Shown here: positions 1 through 6,277 of the stretch, in pieces
Position numbering within the stretch: the stretch's first letter is position 1
Layout: each line of letters begins with the position of its first letter
Program-made: the position numbers and the translations under genes
Notes under the pieces: generated by a model
Database searches by the model: none
The model's input: the letters and a program-made list of their open reading frames with translations, nothing else
Told to the model about the DNA's origin: nothing
NCBI GenBank assembly: GCA_020696915.1
Contig: JAJFMR010000130.1
Span: forward strand, 1 to 7,694
DNA: 7,694 bases
From: Rhizobiaceae bacterium
GTDB taxonomy: Bacteria > Pseudomonadota > Alphaproteobacteria > Rhizobiales > Rhizobiaceae
Reading direction: 5' to 3'

Positions 1-129
1 AACATCGTCACCAACACGCTGCTGCCGGAACTCGCCCGGCATTTCCTGACGAGGTCCTTGGAGAAACAGGAGATCACGAGAGCCAGCGTCGACGTGAAGG
101 ACGGCGCCTTCGTCTACGAGGTGAGCTGA
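1..129 (+). CDS. tssH: C-terminal end of a probable type VI secretion AAA+ ATPase ClpV/TssH (partial, 5' end outside window)
   Basis: The frame is open from base 1 and gives 42 residues before the TGA at 127-129. It begins NIVTNTLLPELARHF and ends DGAFVYEVS. From memory of the family, the final small domain of ClpV (TssH) ATPases carries a helix of the form 'I(L/V)TNTLLPE(L/I)(A/S)R', then a short variable stretch and a final strand of the form 'V..(D/A)G.F.Y'; both elements are present in the right order and distance from the C-terminus. ClpB and ClpA end differently. ClpV is the cytoplasmic unfoldase that disassembles contracted TssB/TssC sheaths so that subunits can be reused. Only about 5% of a roughly 900-residue protein is visible, with no Walker or arginine-finger motifs, so the call rests on this tail alone. 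No further type Vi secretion gene is seen in the window. Confidence 0.6.
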   Translation, partial: NIVTNTLLPELARHFLTRSLEKQEITRASVDVKDGAFVYEVS

Positions 130-131
130 GC

Positions 132-167
132 GAAGCGGCGCGCCTTCCCGGAGCTTGCGGCCGCTTC
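132..167 (+). terminator. Hairpin just downstream of the tssH-like stop, possible terminator
   Basis: GAAGCGGC at 132-139 is perfectly complementary to GCCGCTTC at 160-167, an 8 bp GC-rich stem starting three bases after the first gene's stop codon. Inside it, CGC (141-143) can pair with GCG (157-159), extending the stem past one bulged base. There is no T-tract after the stem, so it is not a textbook intrinsic terminator. It could end the upstream transcript with Rho's help, protect the 3' end, or be incidental. Confidence 0.4.
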
Positions 168-205
168 AAGGCGGGTGATCGTCGCGCCTCCACGGTTTTT
201 CGTGA

Positions 206-233
206 TTGAGCGATCGGGAGCATTGTGTACTGT
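206..233 (+). promoter_or_regulatory. Weak sigma70-like promoter candidate for the dctPQM-aroQ operon
   Basis: TTGAGC at 206-211 (four of six matches to TTGACA) is followed after 16 bases by TACTGT at 228-233 (T, A and final T match TATAAT). This is the best -35/-10 pair seen in the 166-base gap ahead of dctP, and it would leave a leader of about 55 bases. The -10 match is poor, so the promoter may need an activator or be elsewhere in the gap. Confidence 0.25.
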
Positions 234-242
234 GACCGCCAT

Positions 243-266
243 GCCGGCTGGGTTCATGACCCCGGC
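243..266 (+). repeat. Imperfect inverted repeat in the dctP leader
   Basis: GCCGG at 243-247 pairs with CCGGC at 262-266. Inside, GGT (251-253) can pair with ACC (259-261) around the loop TCATG, leaving a three-base bulge. It lies between the promoter candidate and the dctP Shine-Dalgarno, where an operator or leader hairpin could act. The arms are short and the sequence is GC-rich, so chance is a fair alternative. Confidence 0.25.
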
Positions 267-295
267 CAGGACGGAAACAAAAGGGAGGACTCGTC

Positions 296-1300
296 ATGTC
301 AGGAAGAATTGCGCGCCGCGCGGTGCTCGGCGCAACAGTCGGCGCCGCGGCGCTGGCGGCTTGTCTGGCCGGCTTTGGACCGGCCCTTGCCCAGGACAAG
401 GTCACGCTTCGCCTCTCCTCGCCGGCCACCCCGACCGACCAGCGCGCCGTTGCGCTGACGGAGGTCTTTGCTCCGGCCGTGGCGGAGTTCGCCACCTTTG
501 AGCCCCATTGGAACGCCACCCTCTTCAAGCAGGGCACCGAGCTCGAGGCGATCGCTCGCGGCAACCTCGAAATGTCGATCACCTCGGCCCAGGAGCTCGC
601 GTCGCTCATTCCGGCATGGTCGATCTTCACGGCCGGCTATCTGCATCGCGATGCCGAGCACCAGAAACGGGTCTTCGCCGCCGACTTCATGACCCCCATG
701 AAGGAAGAGGTCGAGAGCACGCTCGGGGTCAAGCTTCTCACCGTGATGTATCTCGGCCGCCGGCAGGTGAATCTGAGGGTCGACAAGGAAATCAAGACGC
801 CCGCCGACATGGCCGGCATCAAGCTTCGCATGCCCAATACGGATGCCTGGCTGTTCCTCGGCTCGGCGCTGGGCGCCAACCCGGTTCCCGTCGCCTTCAC
901 CGAAATCTACACCGCCCTGCAGACCGGCGCCGTCGACGGGCAGGACAATCCCCTGCCGAGCGTCAGGGATTCGAAGTTCCACGAAGTCACCAAGCAAATC
1001 GTGCTCACCAGCCATCTCGTCGATCTGAACTATCTGGCGATCAGCAAAAAGGTATGGGACGCGTTCACGCCCGAGCAGCAGGCGGTGGTGCAGAAGGCGG
1101 CCGACGACGCCGCCGAAGCCGGACGCCGGAAGCAGCTCGATCTGGAAGCCGAGCTGGAGCAGTTCTTCAAGGACGCCGGACTGAAGGTCTATACGCCAGA
1201 CCTTGAAGCGTTCCGCACCCATGTGCAGCAGAAGTACCTGGAGTCCGATCTCGCCAAGGATTGGCCCGAAGGCATGGTCGACAAGATCAACGCGCTCTAG
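296..1300 (+). CDS. dctP: TRAP transporter substrate-binding protein, DctP family
   Basis: This 334-residue protein is the periplasmic solute receptor of a tripartite ATP-independent (TRAP) transporter; it binds an organic acid and hands it to the DctQ/DctM permease, driven by an ion gradient. Residues 1-32 are a signal peptide with a twin arginine (R7-R8), a hydrophobic core and an ALA|Q cleavage site at 32/33; a lipobox-like LAAC also occurs at 20-23. Family hallmarks include GIKLRMPNT (174-182), in which R178 aligns with the arginine that clamps the substrate carboxylate in most TRAP receptors, and FTEIYTALQTGAVDGQDNP (201-219), the most conserved stretch of the family. The length is typical. 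The ATG at 296 follows AAGGGAGG (281-288) with a seven-base spacer, a strong ribosome binding site. The gene is first in a tight operon with dctQ, dctM and aroQ, so the ligand is plausibly a quinate/shikimate-type acid; that is inference from neighbours only. Confidence 0.93.
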   Translation: MSGRIARRAVLGATVGAAALAACLAGFGPALAQDKVTLRLSSPATPTDQRAVALTEVFAPAVAEFATFEPHWNATLFKQGTELEAIARGNLEMSITSAQELASLIPAWSIFTAGYLHRDAEHQKRVFAADFMTPMKEEVESTLGVKLLTVMYLGRRQVNLRVDKEIKTPADMAGIKLRMPNTDAWLFLGSALGANPVPVAFTEIYTALQTGAVDGQDNPLPSVRDSKFHEVTKQIVLTSHLVDLNYLAISKKVWDAFTPEQQAVVQKAADDAAEAGRRKQLDLEAELEQFFKDAGLKVYTPDLEAFRTHVQQKYLESDLAKDWPEGMVDKINAL

Positions 1301-1312
1301 CAGGGCCAGCGC

Positions 1313-1810
1313 ATGCACGCGGCCATACGCTGGCTGCATCAGAGGACGGAGAATGTGGCGGCGGGCATCCTCGCCGCCATGTTCTTGTCCTTCATGCTGC
1401 AGATCGTCTCGCGCTACGTCTTCAACAGCCCGATCGGCTGGACGCTCGAGGTCTGCCTGACGACGTGGCTGTGGCTCGTCCTGTGGACGGCGGCATTCAA
1501 TCTCAAGGATGTCGACCACGTACGATTCGACATGGTCTACATGGCCGGAAACCGGCGGTTGCGGCGGATTTTCGCACTGATCTCGGCGATTGCCATCGTC
1601 GTGGGCTTCGTTGCCGCGCTTCCGGCGACGCTCGACTACATCACCTTCTACAAGATCAAGAAAAGCGCCACGTTGCGCATCCGCCTCGACGTCGTGTTCT
1701 CGGTCTATGCCGTCTTTGCTCTGGCGGTCATCACGCGCTACGCGCTCAGGGCCTGGTATCTCGTCCGCGGCGGCGACCCGGATTCGGAGGCAAGGTCGGT
1801 GATCCAGTGA
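1313..1810 (+). CDS. dctQ: TRAP transporter small permease subunit, DctQ family
   Basis: This 165-residue inner-membrane protein has four predicted membrane segments at about 15-36, 45-63, 86-107 and 126-145, the usual DctQ topology and length. Family-like features are QIVSRYVFNSPIGWTLEV (30-47), matching the conserved 'RYVF..P..W..E' stretch after helix 1, and HVRFDMVY (69-76), matching the 'H(I/V)R.D' segment after helix 2. DctQ forms the membrane complex with DctM and is needed for transport. The ATG lies 12 bases after the dctP stop; the Shine-Dalgarno is weak, as is common inside an operon. Its TGA overlaps the GTG start of dctM by GTGA (1807-1810), which implies translational coupling of the two membrane subunits. 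Confidence 0.92.
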   Translation: MHAAIRWLHQRTENVAAGILAAMFLSFMLQIVSRYVFNSPIGWTLEVCLTTWLWLVLWTAAFNLKDVDHVRFDMVYMAGNRRLRRIFALISAIAIVVGFVAALPATLDYITFYKIKKSATLRIRLDVVFSVYAVFALAVITRYALRAWYLVRGGDPDSEARSVIQ

Positions 1811-3102
1811 GCGCCGCCTTCGCGGCCTGCCTGACGGCGCTGTTCCTGCTGGCGGCCATCGGCGCGCCGATCGCGCTGTCGATGATCGTTTCGGCCATCG
1901 TCTACCTGGCCATCAAGGGACAGGATCTCGGACTGGCCGCCGAGCAGCTCATCCAGGGCATCTACGACAGCTTCATCATCCTCGCCGTGCCGCTGTTCAT
2001 CGTTGCCGCCAACATCATGAACCAGGGCACGATCAGCGACCGGCTGCTCGATTTCTGCAAGGCTGCCGTCGGACGGTTTCGCGGCGGCATGGCGCAGGTG
2101 GACATCCTGGTCAGCCTGATATTCTCCGGCATGTCCGGCTCGGCGGTCGCCGATGCGGCGGGCATCGGCAAGGTCACCATCAACATGATGATCAGGACCG
2201 GGCACTACACGCCCGGTTTCGCCGGAGCCGTCGTTGCAGCATCGGCGACGGTGGGGCCGATCATACCACCCTCGATCCCGCTGGTGATGTACGCGCTCGT
2301 TTCCGACGCCTCGATCGGCTACCTCTTCCTCGGCGGCGTCATCCCCGGCCTCCTGATGACCGCGGCCATGATGCTGATCACCGCGTGGCTGGCGCGTCGG
2401 CGGGCCATCCCGGCCGAGGTGCACGTGCCGTTGCGGGATCTCCCCCGCGTCACCTTTCACGCGATCCCGGCGCTCCTGATGCCGGTCATCCTGCTTGCCG
2501 GGATATATGGCGGCGCCACCACCCCGACTGAAGCCGCGGCGGTGGCCGCCGGGTACGCGCTGGTGCTCGCGGCCTTTCTCTACCGTGCACTGACGCCACG
2601 CGGGCTTTACGACATCCTGCTGGACAGCGCCCGCTCGTCCGGCTCCGTCGGCCTCATCATCGGCGCCGCGCTCATCTTCAACTACATCGTCGCCTCGGAG
2701 AACATCCCGGCAGCCGTCGCCGCGACGCTCGGCCAGTACGAGATGTCGCCGCTTGTCTTCCTGCTCGTCACCAACCTGCTTTTCCTGACGCTGGGCTGCC
2801 TTCTCGACACCACGACGATCATCCTGGTGGTCATCCCCGTTCTCATCCCCACCTGCCGGGTGCTCGGGATAGATCTCGTTCATTTCGGCGTCGTGGCCGT
2901 GGTCAACTGCATGATCGGCCTGATCACCCCGCCCTACGGCATGCTGCTCTTCGTCATCAATGGCGCCACCGGCATTCCGATCAGGGACATCGTCGCCGAG
3001 TCGGTACCGTACCTGGTGTCGCTGCTGGCCTGTCTTTTCCTGTTGATACTCTTTCCGGAGCTGGTCCTGTGGCTGCCCCGACGCTTCGGATATGCAGGAT
3101 GA
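1807..3102 (+). CDS. dctM: TRAP transporter large permease subunit, DctM family
   Basis: This is the substrate-translocating membrane subunit of the TRAP transporter, about a dozen hydrophobic segments in 431 residues. The frame is open upstream to 1261, but that extension overlaps dctQ and reads as non-family sequence. Starting at GTG 1807, which overlaps the dctQ stop, gives the normal family length and a normal hydrophobic N-terminus. Conserved DctM stretches are present in order: SGSAVADAAGIG (110-121), GPIIPPSIPLVMY (150-162), TPTEAAAVA (239-247) and GLITPPYGMLLF (371-382). Transport is expected to be secondary, coupled to Na+ or H+, and dependent on the binding protein. No frameshift or missing motif is seen, so the system looks intact. 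Confidence 0.94.
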   Translation: MSAAFAACLTALFLLAAIGAPIALSMIVSAIVYLAIKGQDLGLAAEQLIQGIYDSFIILAVPLFIVAANIMNQGTISDRLLDFCKAAVGRFRGGMAQVDILVSLIFSGMSGSAVADAAGIGKVTINMMIRTGHYTPGFAGAVVAASATVGPIIPPSIPLVMYALVSDASIGYLFLGGVIPGLLMTAAMMLITAWLARRRAIPAEVHVPLRDLPRVTFHAIPALLMPVILLAGIYGGATTPTEAAAVAAGYALVLAAFLYRALTPRGLYDILLDSARSSGSVGLIIGAALIFNYIVASENIPAAVAATLGQYEMSPLVFLLVTNLLFLTLGCLLDTTTIILVVIPVLIPTCRVLGIDLVHFGVVAVVNCMIGLITPPYGMLLFVINGATGIPIRDIVAESVPYLVSLLACLFLLILFPELVLWLPRRFGYAG

Positions 3103-3121
3103 ATCGAAGCGGAAATGTCAC

Positions 3122-3128
3122 GGGAGGG
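3122..3128 (+). promoter_or_regulatory. Ribosome binding site that favours the GTG 3136 start of aroQ
   Basis: GGGAGGG is a near-ideal Shine-Dalgarno and lies seven bases before GTG 3136. It sits inside the reading frame of the alternative ATG at 3115, which has only a weak GCGGA in front of it. Confidence 0.6.
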
Positions 3129-3135
3129 CACGCAA

Positions 3136-3594
3136 GTGCGACACGAGATCTACGTCCTGAACGGTCCGAACCTCAACCTTCTCGGCCAGCGCCAGCCAGA
3201 AATCTACGGCCATGAAACGCTGGCCGACGTCGAAAAGGACTGTACGCGCGCCGCCGGCACCAGCGGATTGCATGTCCGCTTCCTGCAGAGCAATGCCGAG
3301 CACGAGATCATTGGCTGGATCCATGAGGCGCGCACGAAGGCGGCGGGCATCATCATCAACGCCGGTGCGCTGACCCACACCTCGATCGCCATCCTGGACG
3401 CGCTCAACGCGTTCGAGAAGCCCATCATCGAGGTGCACATTTCAAACATCCACCGCCGGGAGCCCTTTCGGCATCACTCCTACATTTCCGGTGTCGCCGC
3501 GGCCGTCATTGTGGGATGCGGCACGCAAGGCTACCAGTTTGCGATCCAGCGCATGGCGACGCTACTGGAGGTTGCAGGAAACGCCGGTGCGTGA
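3136..3594 (+). CDS. aroQ: Type II 3-dehydroquinate dehydratase
   Basis: This cytoplasmic enzyme interconverts 3-dehydroquinate and 3-dehydroshikimate with loss of water; type II enzymes are dodecamers used both in the shikimate pathway and in quinate catabolism. From GTG 3136 the protein has 152 residues, normal for the family. The known active-site residues are all visible: LNGPNLNLLG (8-17) with N12, lid residues R19 and catalytic Y24, QSNAE (51-55), N75 and H81 in INAGALTHTS (74-83), D88, EVHISNIH (99-106) with catalytic H101, R108 and R112. As I recall the Mycobacterium tuberculosis enzyme, its key residues carry these same numbers when counting starts at this GTG, an extra argument for it. 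An ATG at 3115 would add seven residues. The gene follows dctM by 33 bases and is surely co-transcribed, which points to a role in using an imported quinate- or shikimate-like acid rather than, or besides, aromatic biosynthesis. Confidence 0.95.
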   Translation: MRHEIYVLNGPNLNLLGQRQPEIYGHETLADVEKDCTRAAGTSGLHVRFLQSNAEHEIIGWIHEARTKAAGIIINAGALTHTSIAILDALNAFEKPIIEVHISNIHRREPFRHHSYISGVAAAVIVGCGTQGYQFAIQRMATLLEVAGNAGA

Positions 3595-3615
3595 CGGAGG
3601 CGGGCCGCCCCGTCA
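3592..3615. terminator. Hairpin formed by the two convergent stop codons, possible bidirectional terminator
   Basis: TGACGG (3592-3597) pairs perfectly with CCGTCA (3610-3615), and GGCG (3599-3602) with CGCC (3606-3609), leaving one bulged A and a three-base loop: ten pairs in 24 bases. TGA 3592-3594 is the aroQ stop and TCA 3613-3615 is the stop of the minus-strand hydrolase gene, so the base of the stem is made of both stop codons. No T-tract follows on either side, so it is not a canonical intrinsic terminator in either direction, but it is the only structure seen where the two transcripts meet. Confidence 0.5.
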
Positions 3616-6225
3616 GTCCAGCGAGGAGGCGGTCGCCGGCTGCACGGTGGGGGCCGCTCCTTGCGTACCGTCCGCTGCCGGGGCGGCGCCGGCGGACGGC
3701 GCCAGGCCGGGCTGCGCCATCGCCAGGATGATTTCGTCGATGCCCGCCCTGTAGCGCTCGAAGTCTGGCGAGGCCCGGACGACCTCTTTTTTCGAGATGC
3801 TGGGCGCCTGCGCGACGCGTGATGCCTTGCCCGACATCTTGCGCTCCGCCCAATTGATGACATGGGCCGTGCTCTGGCCGGTCAGGAATGGGTTTGCCTT
3901 GATGACACCCGCGCCCAGCACGTTGATCAGCGGCGCATCGGGCGGCGACGAAAGCACGATGTGTGCGCCTTCCATGCCGAGAAAATGGCACAGATAAAGC
4001 CGTCCGGCGGTAATCTTGTGGCCGCGGGCCTGAAGATATGCTTCGCCTTCCTGGGCAAGGTGCGTGACCATTTCCCGGGACAGCGTCGGGTCGAAACGCA
4101 GCGCCAGCTGTTCGGCGGTCGACAGCGATCGCGCCAGGTCGGGCCGGTAGGTACGCATCATTCTCAGCCAGGTGCTGGAGATGAACTGGCCGAGGCCCGT
4201 GGCGCTCGACAGGGGGTTCTTGGCGGTCGCGCTGCCACCGCTTTCGACGCGGATTATGCGGTCGACCAGCTTGCCCACCGACGAGGCGTCCGACTGGACT
4301 GCGGCCACGGCGCTCTGCAGCGGATCGATCGCGGAGCCTCCCGAGTAGAGCTCGAAATGAAGATGCGGCCCCGTCGACAGGCCGGTCGTCCCGATATAGC
4401 CGATAATGTCACCCGCCTTGACCGAGAAGCCCGGCTTTACGTTCTGGGCGAATCGCGACAGGTGCGCATAGCGGGTCTCGCGCCCCTTGCCGTGCGAGAC
4501 CTTGATCAGGTTGCCGTAGTCGTCGGCGTCACCGGCAAAGGCGACCTCGCCGTCGAATGCCGCAACGACGGGCGTGCCGACCGGGGCAGCCCAGTCGACG
4601 CCCTTGTGAATTCGCACCACGCCGAGAATCGGGTGCTTGCGCGGGCCGAAGGTCGATTTCATGACGCCGTTCACCGGCGTCACCATGCCGTTGGTGACGG
4701 TGACCGTCACCGACTGCTTGTCTTCCGTCATGCACGTGAAATCGCCGCCCGCCTGCGGGCGGAAGACATAGCATTCGATCTTCTTCTGGCTGCCGCGCAC
4801 CGCCGCGTAGAGCACACGTCCGGCGTTGCCGTCGCGCGGCTCCTGCGAGAAGGCGAGCAGCAGGCGGTCTTCGGGAGTAGTGAACGCGTTGAGATCCTGG
4901 CTTCGCGACAAAAGCATGATCGCCTCGCCGATCACCCCCGTCGGGACGCTGTTTCGGGCCGCGGTGGAATAGATGGCATCGAGCAGCCGGTACTGCCGCC
5001 TGGGCGCCTCGCTCTGCTCTTCCCCCGAATAGTTGAACAGGTCTTCCGCGACCCAGGGGTCCGCACCTGAGACGAACCCGCCCGCATCGTCACGCGCCAC
5101 GGTTCCGAGATAGGTCTGGTCGGCGTAGACGGAGACCTGAACCAGCTGGAAGCCGGGCTGCGCCGCCGAGTCCCTGAAGCCGCGCATTGCCACCACGAAG
5201 CCGGCCTCGAGCACATCCATGTCGAGGGTCGACTTCAGCGCTTCTCCCGCCAATTTCGCGTCTTCGGCACCAAAACCGTTCTCGAGCACGATCCCGTCGA
5301 GCGAGCGGTTCGACTTTACCTTGACGAAAAAGTCCTCGGTCTGCTGGAAGCGCTCCAGTTCCGGAAGGAGGAAGGTGATGCTGGTGGTGTCCTCGACGCG
5401 GGTGCGCTTGAACTCCGGAAGCTCCTCCTGGCCGGCGGTGACGGTTTCGCCCCACCCGGCGCCGGTGTCGCCCGTCCCGAGCTCTGCCGCGGGCGGGGCC
5501 GGCAACCCGGGCGATGCGACGAGATCCATCTCGTCGAGCGGCACCGGTTGCAGCTCCACATCGTCCGGAATTCCGCCGACCAGCGCGCCCGGACCGTCGA
5601 GACTCTCCGGTGCTTCCTCGAGCTGATCGGCCGGGGTCAGCGTCGCGGGCGTGTCGGGATCGAACGAGGCATCCTCGGGAACAACGGTTGGCACTTCCCC
5701 GTCCGGCTCTTGCACGGGCACCGCCGCCGGATCGACCGGCAGGGCTTCCGGTGCGGCCGGCTGCGATCGCTGCGCCTGAAAGAAAGCGAAATCCTCCTGG
5801 GAAGACGGCAATGTCGTCATGAAGCGCTCGCTCGAACTCAGCATCGAGTCCGAGAGGACCGTGACTTCGCTGGATATGCCGGGAAACAGCAGCCGCTCCG
5901 GACGCGGCACCTTGCGGGTCTTCGGCAGGTCGCCCGGGGAACGGCCGATATTGATGATCATCGGGTCGCCGGCGAGATCGACGATTGCCGGCACGAAGAC
6001 AGGCAGGTCGGCTTCGGATGGACTCTCGGGGCCTGCCGGCTCGGCCGAATCGACGTCGCCCTGCGTGCCGAACGACCATTGATCGCGGGTCAGGTAAAAG
6101 GCACTTCCGAAAGCCACGAGCAGTGAGGCGAGCGCAGCCACGGTCCATCGGCGGCGCCGGCTCTGCCTGCGTCTTGCCGCCGTCTCCTGCTTCCTTTCCC
6201 TGAAACTTGCGTCGATCTCGTGCAT
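3613..6225 (-). CDS. Membrane-anchored bifunctional peptidoglycan hydrolase: M23 endopeptidase plus SLT lytic transglycosylase
   Basis: The 870-residue protein starts with a short basic cytoplasmic part (RRRQSRRRR at 18-26) and one membrane helix (about 28-46), placing the rest in the periplasm. Residues 50-270 are a Pro/Glu/Asp/Ala-rich, probably disordered linker. Residues 275-510 resemble the degenerate substrate-occluding region that precedes M23 domains in envelope peptidases (for example YSTAARNSVP at 419-428 and GRVLYAAV at 469-476). The M23 domain (about 515-635) has every expected residue: H540 and D544 in HKGVD, H588 in YAHLS, and H621/H623 in GPHLHFEL. An SLT/lysozyme-like domain follows (about 650-795) with probable catalytic E661 in RVESGG and GLGQF at 677-681. 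One chain could therefore cut both peptide cross-links and glycan strands. The tail (800-870) is low complexity. The ATG at 6225 has no clear Shine-Dalgarno, but no better start exists in frame; the gene ending at 6278 lies just upstream. Confidence 0.88.
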   Translation of the reverse strand: MHEIDASFRERKQETAARRRQSRRRRWTVAALASLLVAFGSAFYLTRDQWSFGTQGDVDSAEPAGPESPSEADLPVFVPAIVDLAGDPMIINIGRSPGDLPKTRKVPRPERLLFPGISSEVTVLSDSMLSSSERFMTTLPSSQEDFAFFQAQRSQPAAPEALPVDPAAVPVQEPDGEVPTVVPEDASFDPDTPATLTPADQLEEAPESLDGPGALVGGIPDDVELQPVPLDEMDLVASPGLPAPPAAELGTGDTGAGWGETVTAGQEELPEFKRTRVEDTTSITFLLPELERFQQTEDFFVKVKSNRSLDGIVLENGFGAEDAKLAGEALKSTLDMDVLEAGFVVAMRGFRDSAAQPGFQLVQVSVYADQTYLGTVARDDAGGFVSGADPWVAEDLFNYSGEEQSEAPRRQYRLLDAIYSTAARNSVPTGVIGEAIMLLSRSQDLNAFTTPEDRLLLAFSQEPRDGNAGRVLYAAVRGSQKKIECYVFRPQAGGDFTCMTEDKQSVTVTVTNGMVTPVNGVMKSTFGPRKHPILGVVRIHKGVDWAAPVGTPVVAAFDGEVAFAGDADDYGNLIKVSHGKGRETRYAHLSRFAQNVKPGFSVKAGDIIGYIGTTGLSTGPHLHFELYSGGSAIDPLQSAVAAVQSDASSVGKLVDRIIRVESGGSATAKNPLSSATGLGQFISSTWLRMMRTYRPDLARSLSTAEQLALRFDPTLSREMVTHLAQEGEAYLQARGHKITAGRLYLCHFLGMEGAHIVLSSPPDAPLINVLGAGVIKANPFLTGQSTAHVINWAERKMSGKASRVAQAPSISKKEVVRASPDFERYRAGIDEIILAMAQPGLAPSAGAAPAADGTQGAAPTVQPATASSLD

Positions 6226-6277
6226 CGGCCGGCTCAGGTCCGGGCAGGCCCCGAAATGAACCGTCCGATAAGCCCGA

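Noticed and set aside
191..204. CACG/CGTG mini-hairpin with a GTTTTT loop upstream of dctP
   Set aside because: A four-pair stem with the T run in the loop rather than after the stem does not make a terminator, and nothing marks it as an operator.
299..1519. 406-codon open frame on the minus strand opposite dctP and dctQ
   Set aside because: It is the antisense shadow of two well-supported genes; the composition is rich in Arg, Gly, Glu and Asp, with no recognisable domain or start signal. High GC content removes stop codons from such frames.
1261..1806. Upstream extension of the dctM frame, which would make a 613-residue protein
   Set aside because: It overlaps the end of dctP and the whole of dctQ in another frame and has no membrane-protein character. 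The dctM family length and the GTGA overlap support the start at 1807.
1738..2883. 381-codon open frame on the minus strand opposite dctM
   Set aside because: It is an antisense shadow: the translation is a monotonous Asp/Arg/Gly/His-rich chain mirroring hydrophobic codons of the permease.
3862..5070. 402-codon open frame on the plus strand opposite the M23/SLT gene
   Set aside because: The minus-strand frame carries intact catalytic motifs of two enzyme families; this one has none and no ribosome binding site.
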